A DNA stretch of 64,000 nt from JAOUEA01 sp963810945 (GCA_963810945.1 CAWEPI010000004.1:620001-684000); one strand, 5' to 3'; positions 1-8,978 are shown, counted from the stretch's first letter. Program-made: numbers and translations. Notes: generated from the letters alone by a model not told the origin.

Positions 1-822
1 ACCCTGGACACCATGGCGGAGGCCGCGCGCGCGGTGCTCTCACCCGAGGTCCGGGCGATCGGGGTAGGGGCGGCGGGACTGGTGGAGGCCGGGACGGGGC
101 GGCTGATCTTCGCGCCCAACCTCGCTTGGCGGAACGCGTTGCTGACCGACCATCTCTGGGAATCGATCGGGCTGCCGGCGTTCGCGGACAACGACAACAA
201 CGTGGCGGCCTGGGGCGAGTATCGGCACGGAGCCGCGCGCGGATACCGCCACGTCCTGTTCGTGGGGGTCGGCACCGGCATCGGCGGCGGCATCATCGTG
301 GACGGGAAGCTGCTGCGGGGCGCCCACGGGTTCGCGGCCGAGATCGGTCACATCATCGTCGAACCGGCGGGCCCGCTCTGCGGCTGTGGCAACCACGGAT
401 GCTGGGAGCAGGTCGCGAGCGGGCACGCGCTCACGCGGGCGGGCCGTGACGCCGCCAGCCAACATCCCCAGTCGATGATCGCCCGGCGCTGCGGCGGGGA
501 CCCGTCCAAGGTGAGCGGGCCGCTCGTGACCGAGGCAGCGCGGGCCGGCGACCCCGTGGCGCGCGGCATCCTCGCGCGCGTGGGCCGGCGGCTCGGCGAG
601 GGCATCGCCGGCCTCGTGAACGTCCTCGACCCCGAGGTCGTCGTGGTCGGGGGCGGCGTGGCGGCCGCGGGGGACCTCCTGATGGGCTCGGCCCGCATCG
701 CGTTCTCCACGTCGGTCGAGGCCTCCGCGCACCGCCCCGAGGTGCCGCTGCTGGTAGCCACGCTCGGCAACGACGCCGGCGCCGTGGGCGCGGCCACGCT
801 CGCGCTCGAGGAGCTCGGGTGA
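1..822 (+). CDS. ROK-family sugar kinase (glucokinase-like), 5' end outside window
   Basis: This is most of a ROK-family kinase, which phosphorylates a sugar such as glucose in the cytoplasm using ATP. The frame is open from base 1. The N-terminal phosphate-binding motif (DxGGTK type) is missing, so the real start lies upstream of the window. Visible family signatures are the NDNNVAAWGE segment with the catalytic Asp, the glycine-rich GVGTGIGGG loop, and the ROK zinc site (EIGH followed by CGCGNHGCWE). The stop overlaps the next start by 4 bases, suggesting coupled translation. Substrate specificity cannot be read from the sequence; glucose is the commonest in actinobacteria. Confidence 0.9.
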   Translation, partial: TLDTMAEAARAVLSPEVRAIGVGAAGLVEAGTGRLIFAPNLAWRNALLTDHLWESIGLPAFADNDNNVAAWGEYRHGAARGYRHVLFVGVGTGIGGGIIVDGKLLRGAHGFAAEIGHIIVEPAGPLCGCGNHGCWEQVASGHALTRAGRDAASQHPQSMIARRCGGDPSKVSGPLVTEAARAGDPVARGILARVGRRLGEGIAGLVNVLDPEVVVVGGGVAAAGDLLMGSARIAFSTSVEASAHRPEVPLLVATLGNDAGAVGAATLALEELG

Positions 823-1703
823 AGCTCGGCATCTCGCTCCCCGTGTTCACCGCCGACGTCGGGAAGCCGCTGTCGATGGCGGCGCGCTGCGCCGGCCTGG
901 GGGTGGACGGCGTGTTCTCCCCGGACCATCTCTTCCCGCCGGTGTTCTACCCCCCGTCGGGCCCGGAGCGTCCCGCGCTGGAGCCGTTCACGCTGCTCGC
1001 CGCCGTCGCGGCGCGTCATCCGGAGCTCGCGGTCGGCACCCTCGTGACCCGCGTGACCCTGCGTCCGGCGGGACTTCTCGCGAAGGAGGCGGCGGCGCTC
1101 GACGAGATGAGCGGGGGGCGGGCGATCCTCGCCCTCGGCGCGGGCGACCGTGCCTCGTTGCCCGAGCACGAGACCTTCGGCATCCCGTTCCCCCCGGCGG
1201 CGGACCGGGTGGCCTTGCTCGAAGAGACGACGAACGCCCTGCGCGCCCTCTTCGACGGCCGGGCATGGGAGGGAGGTCCGCACGTGCCGGCGATGACCGG
1301 GCCGCTCCTGCCATCCGGCGAGCCGTCGCTGTGGGTGGGTGGGCTGTCCGACGCGGTGTTGGGGGTGGCCGCGAGGACCGCCGATGCCTGGAACGGTTGG
1401 GGTCTCGACGCGGACACGTTCGCCGAGAAGGCCTCCCGCCTGCACGAGCTCGCGGAGGGTCGCGAGGTGTCTCCCACGTGGGGCGGGATCGCCCTGGTGG
1501 GGGAGGACGACGACGACCTCGCACGGCTCAAGGCCATCCGCGCCGAGAAGGGCCTCTCGCTCGACGGGGTGTGGACGGGATCGGTGGCGGACCTGCGCGC
1601 GTTCGCGGGCAGGCTCGAAGACGCGGGCGCGTCCTGGCTGGTGGTGCTGCCGGTGGGTCCCGCCGATCGCGTGGATGTGATCGCCCGGACCCTGCGCCCG
1701 TGA
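819..1703 (+). CDS. LLM-class (F420-dependent-like) oxidoreductase
   Basis: A 294-residue bacterial luciferase-like monooxygenase fold protein. The N-terminus MKLGISLPVF, the following GVDGVFSPDH segment and the VGTLVTRVTLRP strand are typical of actinobacterial F420- or FMN-using LLM enzymes. The IWVGG-type phosphate-binding strand appears as LWVGGLSD near residue 170. The GTG start overlaps the upstream stop (GTGA). The substrate is unknown. A second LLM enzyme lies at 38668, but the two are not neighbours and need not share a function. Confidence 0.85.
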   Translation: MKLGISLPVFTADVGKPLSMAARCAGLGVDGVFSPDHLFPPVFYPPSGPERPALEPFTLLAAVAARHPELAVGTLVTRVTLRPAGLLAKEAAALDEMSGGRAILALGAGDRASLPEHETFGIPFPPAADRVALLEETTNALRALFDGRAWEGGPHVPAMTGPLLPSGEPSLWVGGLSDAVLGVAARTADAWNGWGLDADTFAEKASRLHELAEGREVSPTWGGIALVGEDDDDLARLKAIRAEKGLSLDGVWTGSVADLRAFAGRLEDAGASWLVVLPVGPADRVDVIARTLRP

Positions 1704-2290
1704 ACAGCACGGAGTTGAAGCGCGCCAAGCGTCGCGTGCGGAACGAGGTTCTCGCCGTGCGGGATGCGGTGCCCCCCCAGCGTCGGCGGGCGATGGCCGA
1801 ACGCGTGGCCGATCGATTCATGGCGCTCCCGGAGGTGGTCGAGGCGCGGATCGTGATGGCGTTCTGGTCGTTCGGCTCGGAGCTGCCCACGATGCCCCTG
1901 ATCGAGCGGCTCCTCGGGGCCGGCGTCGGGGTCGCGCTCCCGCGGATCGACGACGGGGAGCTGCAGGCGCGGACCTGGGCCCCGGGGGAGCCCATGACCG
2001 AGACGACCTTCGGCGCGCGTGAGCCGGCCGCGGGCGCGATGATCGATCTCGAGGCCATCGACGTGGTGGCCACGCCGGCCGTGGCCTTCGACCGCACGGG
2101 GCGACGCGTGGGCTACGGGGGCGGGTTCTACGATCGGTTCTTCCCGCGAACGCGCGGGGATGCGCTGCGCGCGGGCGTCGGCCTCGGGGTCCAGCTGCTG
2201 GACGAGGCGCTTCCCGGCGGGCCGTTCGACCTGCGGGTGGACGTGGTCGTGACCGAGTCGGAGACGGTGCGGTGTCGGGTCGACCCGTGA
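1700..2290 (+). CDS. 5-formyltetrahydrofolate cyclo-ligase
   Basis: A 196-residue protein that converts 5-formyl-THF to 5,10-methenyl-THF with ATP and so recycles a dead-end folate. The diagnostic C-terminal motif GYGGGFYDRFF is present, preceded by the PAVAFDRTGRRVG strand. The N-terminal basic segment (LKRAKRRVRNEV) fits the family, as does the length. The GTG start overlaps the preceding stop by 4 bases, so translation from the LLM gene is probably coupled. It links functionally to the folate one-carbon genes that begin 700 bases downstream, although a separate promoter lies between. Confidence 0.93.
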   Translation: MNSTELKRAKRRVRNEVLAVRDAVPPQRRRAMAERVADRFMALPEVVEARIVMAFWSFGSELPTMPLIERLLGAGVGVALPRIDDGELQARTWAPGEPMTETTFGAREPAAGAMIDLEAIDVVATPAVAFDRTGRRVGYGGGFYDRFFPRTRGDALRAGVGLGVQLLDEALPGGPFDLRVDVVVTESETVRCRVDP

Positions 2291-2910
2291 CGCAGGTCCC
2301 GGCGGCGCCACCCCGGGCCCGAGGGGTGGCGTGGCGCGAAGCGCGCTACGCCGCCCTCGACTTCGAGACCACCGGCCTGGACATGCGCTCGGACACGATC
2401 GTCTCCTACGGCGCGGTCCCGGTGGACGGCGGCCGCATCCTGATGCGCGGCGCGGTGCACCAGCTGATCCAGCCCCACGTCCCCCCGTCGCCCCGCTCCC
2501 AGACGATCCACGAGCTCCGCCCGCAGGACCTCGCGGGGTCCCCGCGCATCGACGAGGCCCGCGCCGCGCTCCGGGCCGCCCTCGAGGGTCGGTTCCTCCT
2601 CGTGTGGTTCGCCGACGTCGAGGTGAGCTTCCTCGCGGCCATCTTCGGGGGCGGCAAGCGCCGATGGCGACGTCGCACGATCGACGTGCGCGAGCTGGCG
2701 ATGGCGGCGGACGCCCTACCCCCCGGCCGTGACCGCCCCGGCTATCCGCTCGGTGGCACCGCCCGGCGGTGGCAGGTGCCGGTGGCGAACCCGCACGAGG
2801 CGCTCGACGACGCCCTCGTGACGGCTCAGCTGTTCCTGGTGCTCGCGGCCCACCTGCCCGAGGTGCCGAGTCCGACCGTCCGCGACCTGCTCCGGCTGGG
2901 ACGGGCCTGA
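2287..2910 (+). CDS. DnaQ-like (DEDDh) 3'-5' exonuclease
   Basis: A 207-residue exonuclease-fold protein. ExoI (DFETTG), the middle Asp region around WFADVEVSFL and ExoIII (HEALDDALVT) give the DEDDh set of metal-binding residues. It resembles stand-alone proofreading-type nucleases rather than a Pol III epsilon subunit, which usually carries a C-terminal polymerase-binding tail. An in-frame GTG at 2272 would also be possible. I chose GTG at 2287 because it gives the same 4-base overlap used by the upstream genes. The role, whether repair or RNA processing, is not defined by the sequence. Confidence 0.82.
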   Translation: MTQVPAAPPRARGVAWREARYAALDFETTGLDMRSDTIVSYGAVPVDGGRILMRGAVHQLIQPHVPPSPRSQTIHELRPQDLAGSPRIDEARAALRAALEGRFLLVWFADVEVSFLAAIFGGGKRRWRRRTIDVRELAMAADALPPGRDRPGYPLGGTARRWQVPVANPHEALDDALVTAQLFLVLAAHLPEVPSPTVRDLLRLGRA

Positions 2911-2911
2911 C

Positions 2912-2941
2912 TTGAACAGCCGTTCAATGACGCGGTATAAC
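2912..2941 (+). promoter_or_regulatory. Promoter with palindromic operator overlapping the -35 element
   Basis: TTGAAC (2912-2917) and TATAAC (2936-2941), 18 bases apart, form a good sigma-70-type promoter for the aminomethyltransferase genes. The -35 is also the left arm of a perfect 6-4-6 inverted repeat, TTGAAC-AGCC-GTTCAA (2912-2927), so a dimeric repressor bound there would block RNA polymerase. The core GAAC-N4-GTTC is shared with the LexA box at 43006, but the outer bases differ, so a TetR-type or other regulator is equally possible. Confidence 0.65.
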
Positions 2942-2994
2942 CCGTCTGGACGCCGGCAGGTCGCCCGCGTTCCGCCCGCGACCGGAGGTCCCCG

Positions 2995-4092
2995 TTGAGC
3001 GAGTCCATCCAGAGCGCGTTCCACGCCCTGCATGAGGCGAAGGGCGCGACCTTCGTCGAGGAGGGCGGCTGGTGGTGGGTGGAGTCTTACGGCGATCTGG
3101 ATCGGGAGTACGCGGCCGTGCGCGACGGCGTGGGGATGTGGGACCTCTCGCCCCTCAACAAGTGGGAGTTCCGCGGTCCCGATGCGCTGGAAGCGGTGCA
3201 GCGCACGCATTCCAACGACATCCTCGGCATGGCCGACGGCCAGGTGCGCTACGGGGGGTTCCTGGACGAGGACGGCCTGTTGATCGACGACGGCACGGTG
3301 TTCCGCTTCGCCGAGGACCATCTCTGGGTGATGACCAACGTCATGGAGCGCGAGGAGTACTTCGCGGATGCCGCCAAGGGGCTGGAGGCCGTCTTCGCCT
3401 ACCTCGGGGCCGGCCTGCCGAGCATCCAGGTGCAGGGTCCGCGCTCGCGTGAGCTCCTGCGTACGCTGACGGACGTCGACCTCGACGCCCTGAGGTACTT
3501 CCGCTTCATCCCTCAGGAGGTGACCGTGGGCGGCGCTCCGGTCGTGCTTTCGCGGACCGGGTTCAGCGGCGAGCGTGGCTACGAGCTGTTCCTCTCACCG
3601 GCGCACGCCGAGCAGGTCTGGGGCGCCGTCGAGTCCGCGGGCGCCGTGCCCTACGGCGTGGGCATCATCGAGCCGGTGCGCGTCGAGGTCGGGATGATCG
3701 TGACCGGGTATGACTACGAGGAGCATCGACGCTCGCCGTACGACATGGGCATGGATCGTGTCGTGGCCCTCGATGCCGAGGGCGAGTTCATGGGCAAGGA
3801 CAAGCTGCGCGAGATCGCGCAGGCTCCGCCCAACCGTTTCAAGACGATCCGCCTCGAGGGCGAGACGTTGCCGGCCTACGGGGCCGCGATCACCCGCGAG
3901 GGCGAGGAGGTCGGGGTGCTGACGAGCCCGGCCTCGAGCCCTAAGCTCGGCCCGCTCGGCCTCGCCGTGCTGCGTGCGGACGTGGCCGAAGACGGGACGC
4001 GCGTCGAGGTCGCCGGCGCATCGGGGCCCATCGCGGGCATCGTGGACGCGCTGGCCCTGTACGACCCGAAGAAGGAACGGCCGCGCGCCTGA
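2995..4092 (+). CDS. GcvT-like aminomethyltransferase (folate-dependent), paralog 1
   Basis: A 365-residue protein of the glycine-cleavage T / DmdA / dimethylglycine-oxidase folate domain superfamily, expected to move a methyl or methylene group from an amine or sulfonium substrate to THF. Supporting segments are GVGMWDLSPL at the N-terminus, LIDDGTVFRF (position of the catalytic Asp of GcvT), RTGFSGERGYEL and a C-terminal beta-barrel with TSPASSPKLG. It starts at TTG (2995), 6 bases after GGAGG. The next gene is a paralog. No gcvP or gcvH is present nearby, so it is probably not the glycine cleavage T-protein. The substrate is unknown. Confidence 0.82.
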   Translation: MSESIQSAFHALHEAKGATFVEEGGWWWVESYGDLDREYAAVRDGVGMWDLSPLNKWEFRGPDALEAVQRTHSNDILGMADGQVRYGGFLDEDGLLIDDGTVFRFAEDHLWVMTNVMEREEYFADAAKGLEAVFAYLGAGLPSIQVQGPRSRELLRTLTDVDLDALRYFRFIPQEVTVGGAPVVLSRTGFSGERGYELFLSPAHAEQVWGAVESAGAVPYGVGIIEPVRVEVGMIVTGYDYEEHRRSPYDMGMDRVVALDAEGEFMGKDKLREIAQAPPNRFKTIRLEGETLPAYGAAITREGEEVGVLTSPASSPKLGPLGLAVLRADVAEDGTRVEVAGASGPIAGIVDALALYDPKKERPRA

Positions 4093-4137
4093 GGCGCCGG
4101 AGGAGATCGCAGGACCGAGACGAGGGAGGCACGGAGG

Positions 4138-5232
4138 ATGACCGACGAACACCGCTCACCGCTGCACGACTGGCACGTCGCCCATGACGGCGAGTTCCTC
4201 TGGGAGGACGGTTGGCCCTGGATGATGCACGAAGGCCGCGACCCGATGGAGGAGTACGAGGCCATCCGCACGGGCACGGGCGTGTGGGACCTCTTCGCCA
4301 CCTGCAAGTACGAGGTGGTCGGCCCGGACGCGGCGCGCCTGATCCAGCGTCGCTTCACCAACTCCTTGCAGGGCATGGAGACCGGGCAGGTGCGCTACGG
4401 GGCGTTCGTGGACGGCGACGGCAAGATGATCGACGACGGCAACGTGTACAAGCTCGCCGACGGCCGGTTCTGGATGATGATCAACACCCCCGCGATCGAG
4501 GAGTGGTTCAACGAGGTGGCCAACGACCTCGACGCCGAGGCGCGGCACATCACCGAGGACCTGGCGATGATCGCGGTGCAGGGTCCCACCTCCCAGGAGA
4601 CGTTGCAGGGGCTCACCGAGCGCGATCTGTCGGACCTCCGGTATTTCCGGATCTGGCCGGAGCCGACGACCGTGGCCGGCCGCCCGGCGTGGATCCAGCG
4701 GACCGGGTTCTCGGGGGAGAAGGGGTACGAGGTCGTCTGTGCGCCCGAGGACGCGAACGCGATCTGGGACGCCCTGATCACGGCCGGAGGGGTCCCGTTC
4801 GGCCTCACGGCCGTCGACCTAGCCCGCACGGAGGTCGGCCTGATCATCATCGCGGTGGACTACAACCCGGGCGAGCTCTCCCCGTGGGATCTCTCGATGG
4901 ACCGGTTCATCAAGACGGACACGGAGTGCCTGGGCGCGCAGGCGCTCGCGGCCTACGGCGCGAACCCGCCCAAGCGCTTCAAGTCGCTGCGGATCGAAGG
5001 CGACGCCGTCCCCGACTACGGCGCCGCGGTCACGAAGGACGGCGCCGAGGTGGGTGTCGTCACGTCGCCCGCGGCGAGCCCCCGCCTGGGCACGATCGCC
5101 CTCGCCATCCTCGATGCCGGCGTCGCGAACGACGGCGAGAAGGTCGAGGTGGCGGTCGGCGACGAGACCGCGGCCGCGACCGTGGACGTGGCGAGCCCGT
5201 ACGACCCGGAGAAGAAGAAGCCGCGCGCCTGA
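4138..5232 (+). CDS. GcvT-like aminomethyltransferase (folate-dependent), paralog 2
   Basis: A 364-residue tandem paralog of the preceding gene with the same landmarks: GTGVWDLFAT, MIDDGNVYKL, RTGFSGEKGYEV and TSPAASPRLG. Both end in a similar DPxKKxxPRA tail, which supports a local duplication. Translation begins at ATG, a few bases after a GGAGG-type ribosome binding site. The two genes are separated by 45 bases and are probably one transcript, ending at the hairpin at 5260-5291. They could form a heteromer or act on two related methylated substrates. Neither the substrate nor a partner oxidase is visible in the window. Confidence 0.82.
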   Translation: MTDEHRSPLHDWHVAHDGEFLWEDGWPWMMHEGRDPMEEYEAIRTGTGVWDLFATCKYEVVGPDAARLIQRRFTNSLQGMETGQVRYGAFVDGDGKMIDDGNVYKLADGRFWMMINTPAIEEWFNEVANDLDAEARHITEDLAMIAVQGPTSQETLQGLTERDLSDLRYFRIWPEPTTVAGRPAWIQRTGFSGEKGYEVVCAPEDANAIWDALITAGGVPFGLTAVDLARTEVGLIIIAVDYNPGELSPWDLSMDRFIKTDTECLGAQALAAYGANPPKRFKSLRIEGDAVPDYGAAVTKDGAEVGVVTSPAASPRLGTIALAILDAGVANDGEKVEVAVGDETAAATVDVASPYDPEKKKPRA

Positions 5233-5259
5233 GCCGCGCGGCGCGGATCGACTCGCGTC

Positions 5260-5291
5260 GAGCGGGGCGCCCCTGCCGGGGCGCCCCGCTC
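5260..5291 (+). terminator. Perfect 14-bp hairpin after the aminomethyltransferase pair
   Basis: GAGCGGGGCGCCCC (5260-5273) pairs perfectly with 5278-5291 around a TGCC loop, 27 bases after the stop codon. There is no T-run, as is common for actinobacterial terminators. The next promoter -10 (TATCCT, 5295-5300) begins only 3 bases later, so this hairpin separates two transcription units. Confidence 0.65.
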
Positions 5292-5308
5292 GCGTATCCT
5301 CTGCCCCC

Positions 5309-6226
5309 ATGGGCGAGGGGCAGCTGGTCGGCGTCGTGCCGAACTTCAGCGAGGGGCGGCGTGCGGACGTGATCGACGCGATCGTCGCCGCCCTGCACGT
5401 GCCGGGCGCGCGCGTCGTCTACGCGGAGGCGGACCCGGACCACAACCGTCTGGACACCACCGTGCTCGGCGACGCGGACGCGTGCTTCCGCAGCGCCATG
5501 GCCGGCGCCGCCGTGGCGGTCGCACGCATCGACATGACCCGGCACGCGGGGGGGCATCCCCGCATGGGGGCCGCCGACGTGATCCCGTTCATGCCCGTGC
5601 GCGACGTGACCATGGACGCATGCGTCGACCTCGCACACCGGTTCGGGGCGCAGATGGCCTCCACGCTCGGGGTGCCGGTGTACCTCTACGACCGCGCCGC
5701 GCTGCTGCCCGACCGGGTCTCCCTCGCCGACGTGCGCCGCGGTGAGTTCGAGGGCCTCCGTGAGGCCGTGTCGCGGGGGGAGCGCCTCCCCGACTTCGGG
5801 CCCCACGAGATCGGGCGTGCCGGGGCCACCGCGGTCGGCGCTCGCAAGCCGCTCGTAGCGTTCAACGTCTATCTGGACGGCACGGACGAGGAGGCCGCCA
5901 AGGCGATCGCACGCGCGGTGCGCGAGTCGGGCGGCGGCCTGCCCGCCGTGCGCGGGATCGGGTTCGCGGTGCCCGAGCGGGGCGGCATCGTGACGGTGTC
6001 GATGAACCTCGTCGATCACGAGGTGACGGGGCTCCGCGCCGCGTTCGACGAGGTGTCGCGCCTGGCGGAAGCGCGCGGGATGCGGGTGACCGATTCCGAG
6101 ATCGTGGGTCTCGTTCCGGCCTCCGCGTTGGGACCCGAGGACGTGGCGTACCTGCGGCTGGAGGGGTTCGATCCAGACCATCAGATCCTGGAACGGCTCG
6201 TGGGAGCCGAGGAGGAGGAACGGTGA
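5309..6226 (+). CDS. ftcD: Glutamate formimidoyltransferase (FtcD N-domain type)
   Basis: A 305-residue formiminotransferase. It transfers the formimino group of formiminoglutamate (histidine degradation) or formiminoglycine (purine fermentation) to THF, giving 5-formimino-THF. The N-terminus GVVPNFSEGRR, the HAGGHPRMGAADVIPF segment and VAFNVYLDGTDEEAAKAIA are characteristic. The cyclodeaminase activity is on a separate downstream gene rather than fused as in mammals. Start ATG at 5309 lies 8 bases after a TATCCT -10, suggesting a leaderless message. The stop overlaps the next start by 4 bases. No histidine-utilisation gene is in the window. Confidence 0.93.
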   Translation: MGEGQLVGVVPNFSEGRRADVIDAIVAALHVPGARVVYAEADPDHNRLDTTVLGDADACFRSAMAGAAVAVARIDMTRHAGGHPRMGAADVIPFMPVRDVTMDACVDLAHRFGAQMASTLGVPVYLYDRAALLPDRVSLADVRRGEFEGLREAVSRGERLPDFGPHEIGRAGATAVGARKPLVAFNVYLDGTDEEAAKAIARAVRESGGGLPAVRGIGFAVPERGGIVTVSMNLVDHEVTGLRAAFDEVSRLAEARGMRVTDSEIVGLVPASALGPEDVAYLRLEGFDPDHQILERLVGAEEEER

Positions 6227-6864
6227 GCGATCAGACGTTGGCGTCGATGACCCTGGACGGCTACCTCGAGGCGCTGGCGTCGAAGGCCCCCACGCCCGGA
6301 GGCGGTGCGGTCGGCGCGATCAGTTCGGCCACGGCGGCGTCGTTGATCGCGATGGTGGCGCGGCTCACGGTGGGCAAGGCCGGGTTCGAGGACCTGGAGG
6401 GTCGGATGCAGACGATGATCGGCACGGCGGACGCGGCCCGGGCGGAGTTCCTGGCGCTCGCCGACCGCGACGCACACGCGTTCGACTCGGTGATGGACGC
6501 CTTCAAGATGCCGAAGGAGACCGAGGAGGAGCGGATCGCGCGCTCGGCCGCGATCCAGGCCGGCTACCTCGCCGCGGCCACGGTGCCTCAGGAGGTGGCG
6601 CGGCGATCGGTGGACCTGATGGAGCTCGCCGAGGACGCGACCGCGATGGGCAACCCCCAGGCCGCCTCGGACGGCCTCTCGGCCGCCGCCTCCCTCTACT
6701 GCGGCGCCCTCTGCGCGATCGCGAACGTGGAGATCAACGCGTCGTCGCTGAAGGACGAGACGGCGCGGGCCTCGATGCTCGACGAGCTCGCCTCGCTCAA
6801 GGGCCGCGCCGACGAGCTGTTGCGGGCCGCCCAGACCGCCTTCCAGCTGCGCCTTTCGTCCTGA
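6223..6864 (+). CDS. fchA: Formimidotetrahydrofolate cyclodeaminase (FchA type)
   Basis: A 213-residue all-helical FTCD-C family protein that converts 5-formimino-THF to 5,10-methenyl-THF plus ammonia. The N-terminal KAPTPGGGAVGAISSATAAS motif and the ATAMGNPQAASD loop are family hallmarks. It is translationally coupled to ftcD (GTGA overlap). The product, methenyl-THF, can be hydrolysed to 10-formyl-THF and then used by the formate-THF ligase encoded just downstream on the other strand. Confidence 0.9.
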   Translation: MSDQTLASMTLDGYLEALASKAPTPGGGAVGAISSATAASLIAMVARLTVGKAGFEDLEGRMQTMIGTADAARAEFLALADRDAHAFDSVMDAFKMPKETEEERIARSAAIQAGYLAAATVPQEVARRSVDLMELAEDATAMGNPQAASDGLSAAASLYCGALCAIANVEINASSLKDETARASMLDELASLKGRADELLRAAQTAFQLRLSS

Positions 6865-6889
6865 GGGGCCCCCGGCGTAGGCTCCCCGC

Positions 6890-7297
6890 GTGAGGATCGA
6901 CGCGGTGGTCTTCGATTGCGAGGATGCGGCGCCGCTCGCGCGCTTCTGGGCCGCGGCGCTCGGCTGGCGCGTGGCGCCCTACGGTCCGGAGGAGCTCGAC
7001 CGACTGGCGGAGCGGGGCGTCGAGGAGCCCGAGGACGACCCCAGCGTGATGGTCGAGCCCCCCGAGGACGAGGCGCTCCTGCCGGTGCTCTTCTTCACCG
7101 AGGTCCCCGAGCCGAAGCTGGGCAAGAACCGGGTGCACCTGGATCTCGTGGCGGCCGACACCGTCGACGAGGAGGTGATCCGTCTGGAGGGGATCGGCGC
7201 TACCCTGCGGAACTGGGCCGAGGAGGAGGGCAGCGTCTGGGCCGTGATGCTCGACCCCGAGGGCAACGAGTTCTGCGTGATGCCCCCCGAGCACTGA
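6890..7297 (+). CDS. Glyoxalase/bleomycin-resistance-like (VOC) protein
   Basis: A 135-residue vicinal-oxygen-chelate fold protein of the glyoxalase-like group common in actinobacteria. Paired beta-alpha-beta modules are visible: FDCEDAAPLARFWAAALGW, then KNRVHLDLVAADT and the C-terminal MLDPEGNEFCVMPPE. Its reaction is unknown; the family includes lyases, dioxygenases and binding proteins. The GTG start at 6890 lies 6 bases after a TAGGCT -10 (6878-6883), so it is likely leaderless and separately transcribed from ftcD-fchA. It converges with fhs. Confidence 0.75.
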   Translation: MRIDAVVFDCEDAAPLARFWAAALGWRVAPYGPEELDRLAERGVEEPEDDPSVMVEPPEDEALLPVLFFTEVPEPKLGKNRVHLDLVAADTVDEEVIRLEGIGATLRNWAEEEGSVWAVMLDPEGNEFCVMPPEH

Positions 7298-7306
7298 CCC
7301 TGCGGG

Positions 7307-8978
7307 TCAGAAGAGGCCGACGGTGCGGCCGTCCTCGTCGATGTCCACCTGTTGGAACGCGGGGGTCTTCCCGAGTCCGGGCATGCGCTGCATGTCGCCG
7401 CAGAGCGCGACCACGAAGCCCGCGCCCGCGCTGGGCACCACGGCGCGCACCGGCAGCCGGAACCCGCTCGGGCGGTTCAACATCAGCGGATCGTGGCTGA
7501 GTGAGAGGTGGGTCTTCGCCATGCACACGGGGACGTTGCCGAACCCGAGCTCCTGCATCCGGGCGAGATCCTTCTCCGCCTGCGGGAGGTAGTCGACCCC
7601 GTCGGCGCCGTACAGGCGCGTGGCGATCGCCTCGATCTGCTCCCGCAGCCCGGCGCCGTGGGGCGTGAGGAAGTCGAAGGAGTTGGGTCGTTCGCAGGCC
7701 TCCACGACCGCGTTCGCGAGGTCGACGGCCCCGTCGCCCCCTCGGGCGAACGCGCGGTTCACCACCACCGTTTCGGCGCCCGCGGCTGCGGCGAGCTCCT
7801 CGATCAGGGCGATCTCGGCGTCGGTGTCGGTGGGGAAGTTGTTGATCGAGACCACGCACGGCAGCCCGTACTGGCGCACGATGTTGATGTGCGCGCTGAG
7901 GTTGTCGATGCCCCGGCGCAGGGCGTCGAGGTCCTCGGTCCCGAGGTCGTTGAAGGCCATGCCGCCGTGCGACTTGGTGGCCCGCACGGTGGTGACCAGG
8001 ACGGCGGCGCTGGGGGCGAACCCTCCGAAACGGCAGACGATGTCGCAGAACTTCTGGAAGCCGAGGTCGGAGGCGAACCCGGCCTCGGTCACGACGTAGT
8101 CGGCGAGCTTGAGCGCCACCCGGTCCTCGATGATCGAGTTGTTCGCGTGCGCGATGTTGCCGAACGGGCCGGCGTGGATCAGCACGGGCTGCCCTTCGAG
8201 CGTCTGCACGAGGTTCGGCTTGATCGCGTCCTTCATGATCACGGTCATCGCGCCGCCCGCCCTGCAGGTCGTCCGCCGTCACGGGCTGGCCGTCGCGGGT
8301 CGAGGCGACCTGGATGCGCCCGAGCCGCGCCCGCAGGTCCTGCAGGTCCCCGGCGAGGGCGAAGATCGCCATGACCTCCGAGGCCGCCGTGATCACGAAG
8401 GAGTTCTCGCGCGGCACCCCGTGGGGCTTCCCGCCGAGTCCGACCACCGTGTAGCGCAGTTCGCGGTCGTTCATGTCCATCGTCCGCGGCCAGGTGATCG
8501 TCTGCGGGTCGATGTCGAGCGGGTTGCCGTTGAAGATCGAGGCGTCGAGCGCGGCCGCGAGCAGGTTGTGTGCCGCGGTCACCGCGTGGAAGTCGCCGTT
8601 GAAGTGGAGGTTGACCTCCTCCATCGGCACGACCTGCGCGTAGCCACCCCCGTTGCCGCCGCCCTTGATCCCGAAGACCGGGCCCATGCTCGGCTCGCGC
8701 AGGCACAGCATCACGTCCTTGCCGACCCTGCCGAGGCCCTGCGTCAGGGAGACGCTCGTGGTGGTCTTGCCCTCGCCGGCCTTGGTCGGGGTGATGGCGG
8801 TCGTGATGATCAGCTTGCCGTCGGGCCGGTCCTTCAGGCGTTCCAGCACGGAGAGCTCGATCTTCGCGCGGTAGCGGCCGAACTGCTCCAGCTCGTCGGC
8901 CTCGATGCCCGCCGCCGCCGCGATGTCGGCGATGGGCTGGAGGACGGCTTCCTGCGCGATCTCGAGTCCGGACTTCAT
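7307..8978 (-). CDS. fhs: Formate-tetrahydrofolate ligase, with an apparent 1-base frameshift
   Basis: This enzyme interconverts formate + THF + ATP and 10-formyl-THF + ADP. Reading from ATG at 8978, the first part (to about residue 239) has the P-loop TPTKAGEGKTTTS and the REPSMGPVFGIKGGG segment. The rest continues in another frame from MTVIMKDAIKPN to the C-terminus GRTVGLF. The two frames join if one base is removed from the CCC at 8260-8262, restoring the family-typical ADDLQAGGAMTVIMKDA junction and a 556-residue protein, the usual length. All other residues look intact, so a sequence error is likelier than decay. A candidate promoter is TTGGAG/TATCGT at 9054-9025. Together with ftcD-fchA it could make ATP from formyl-THF. 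Confidence 0.9.

Noticed and set aside
5260..5291. Riboswitch or ncRNA upstream of ftcD
   Set aside because: A simple perfect hairpin directly after a stop codon with no conserved aptamer blocks is better read as a terminator.
6160..6185. GGTTCGATCC resembling a tRNA T-loop
   Set aside because: It lies inside ftcD with no acceptor stem, anticodon arm or CCA context.
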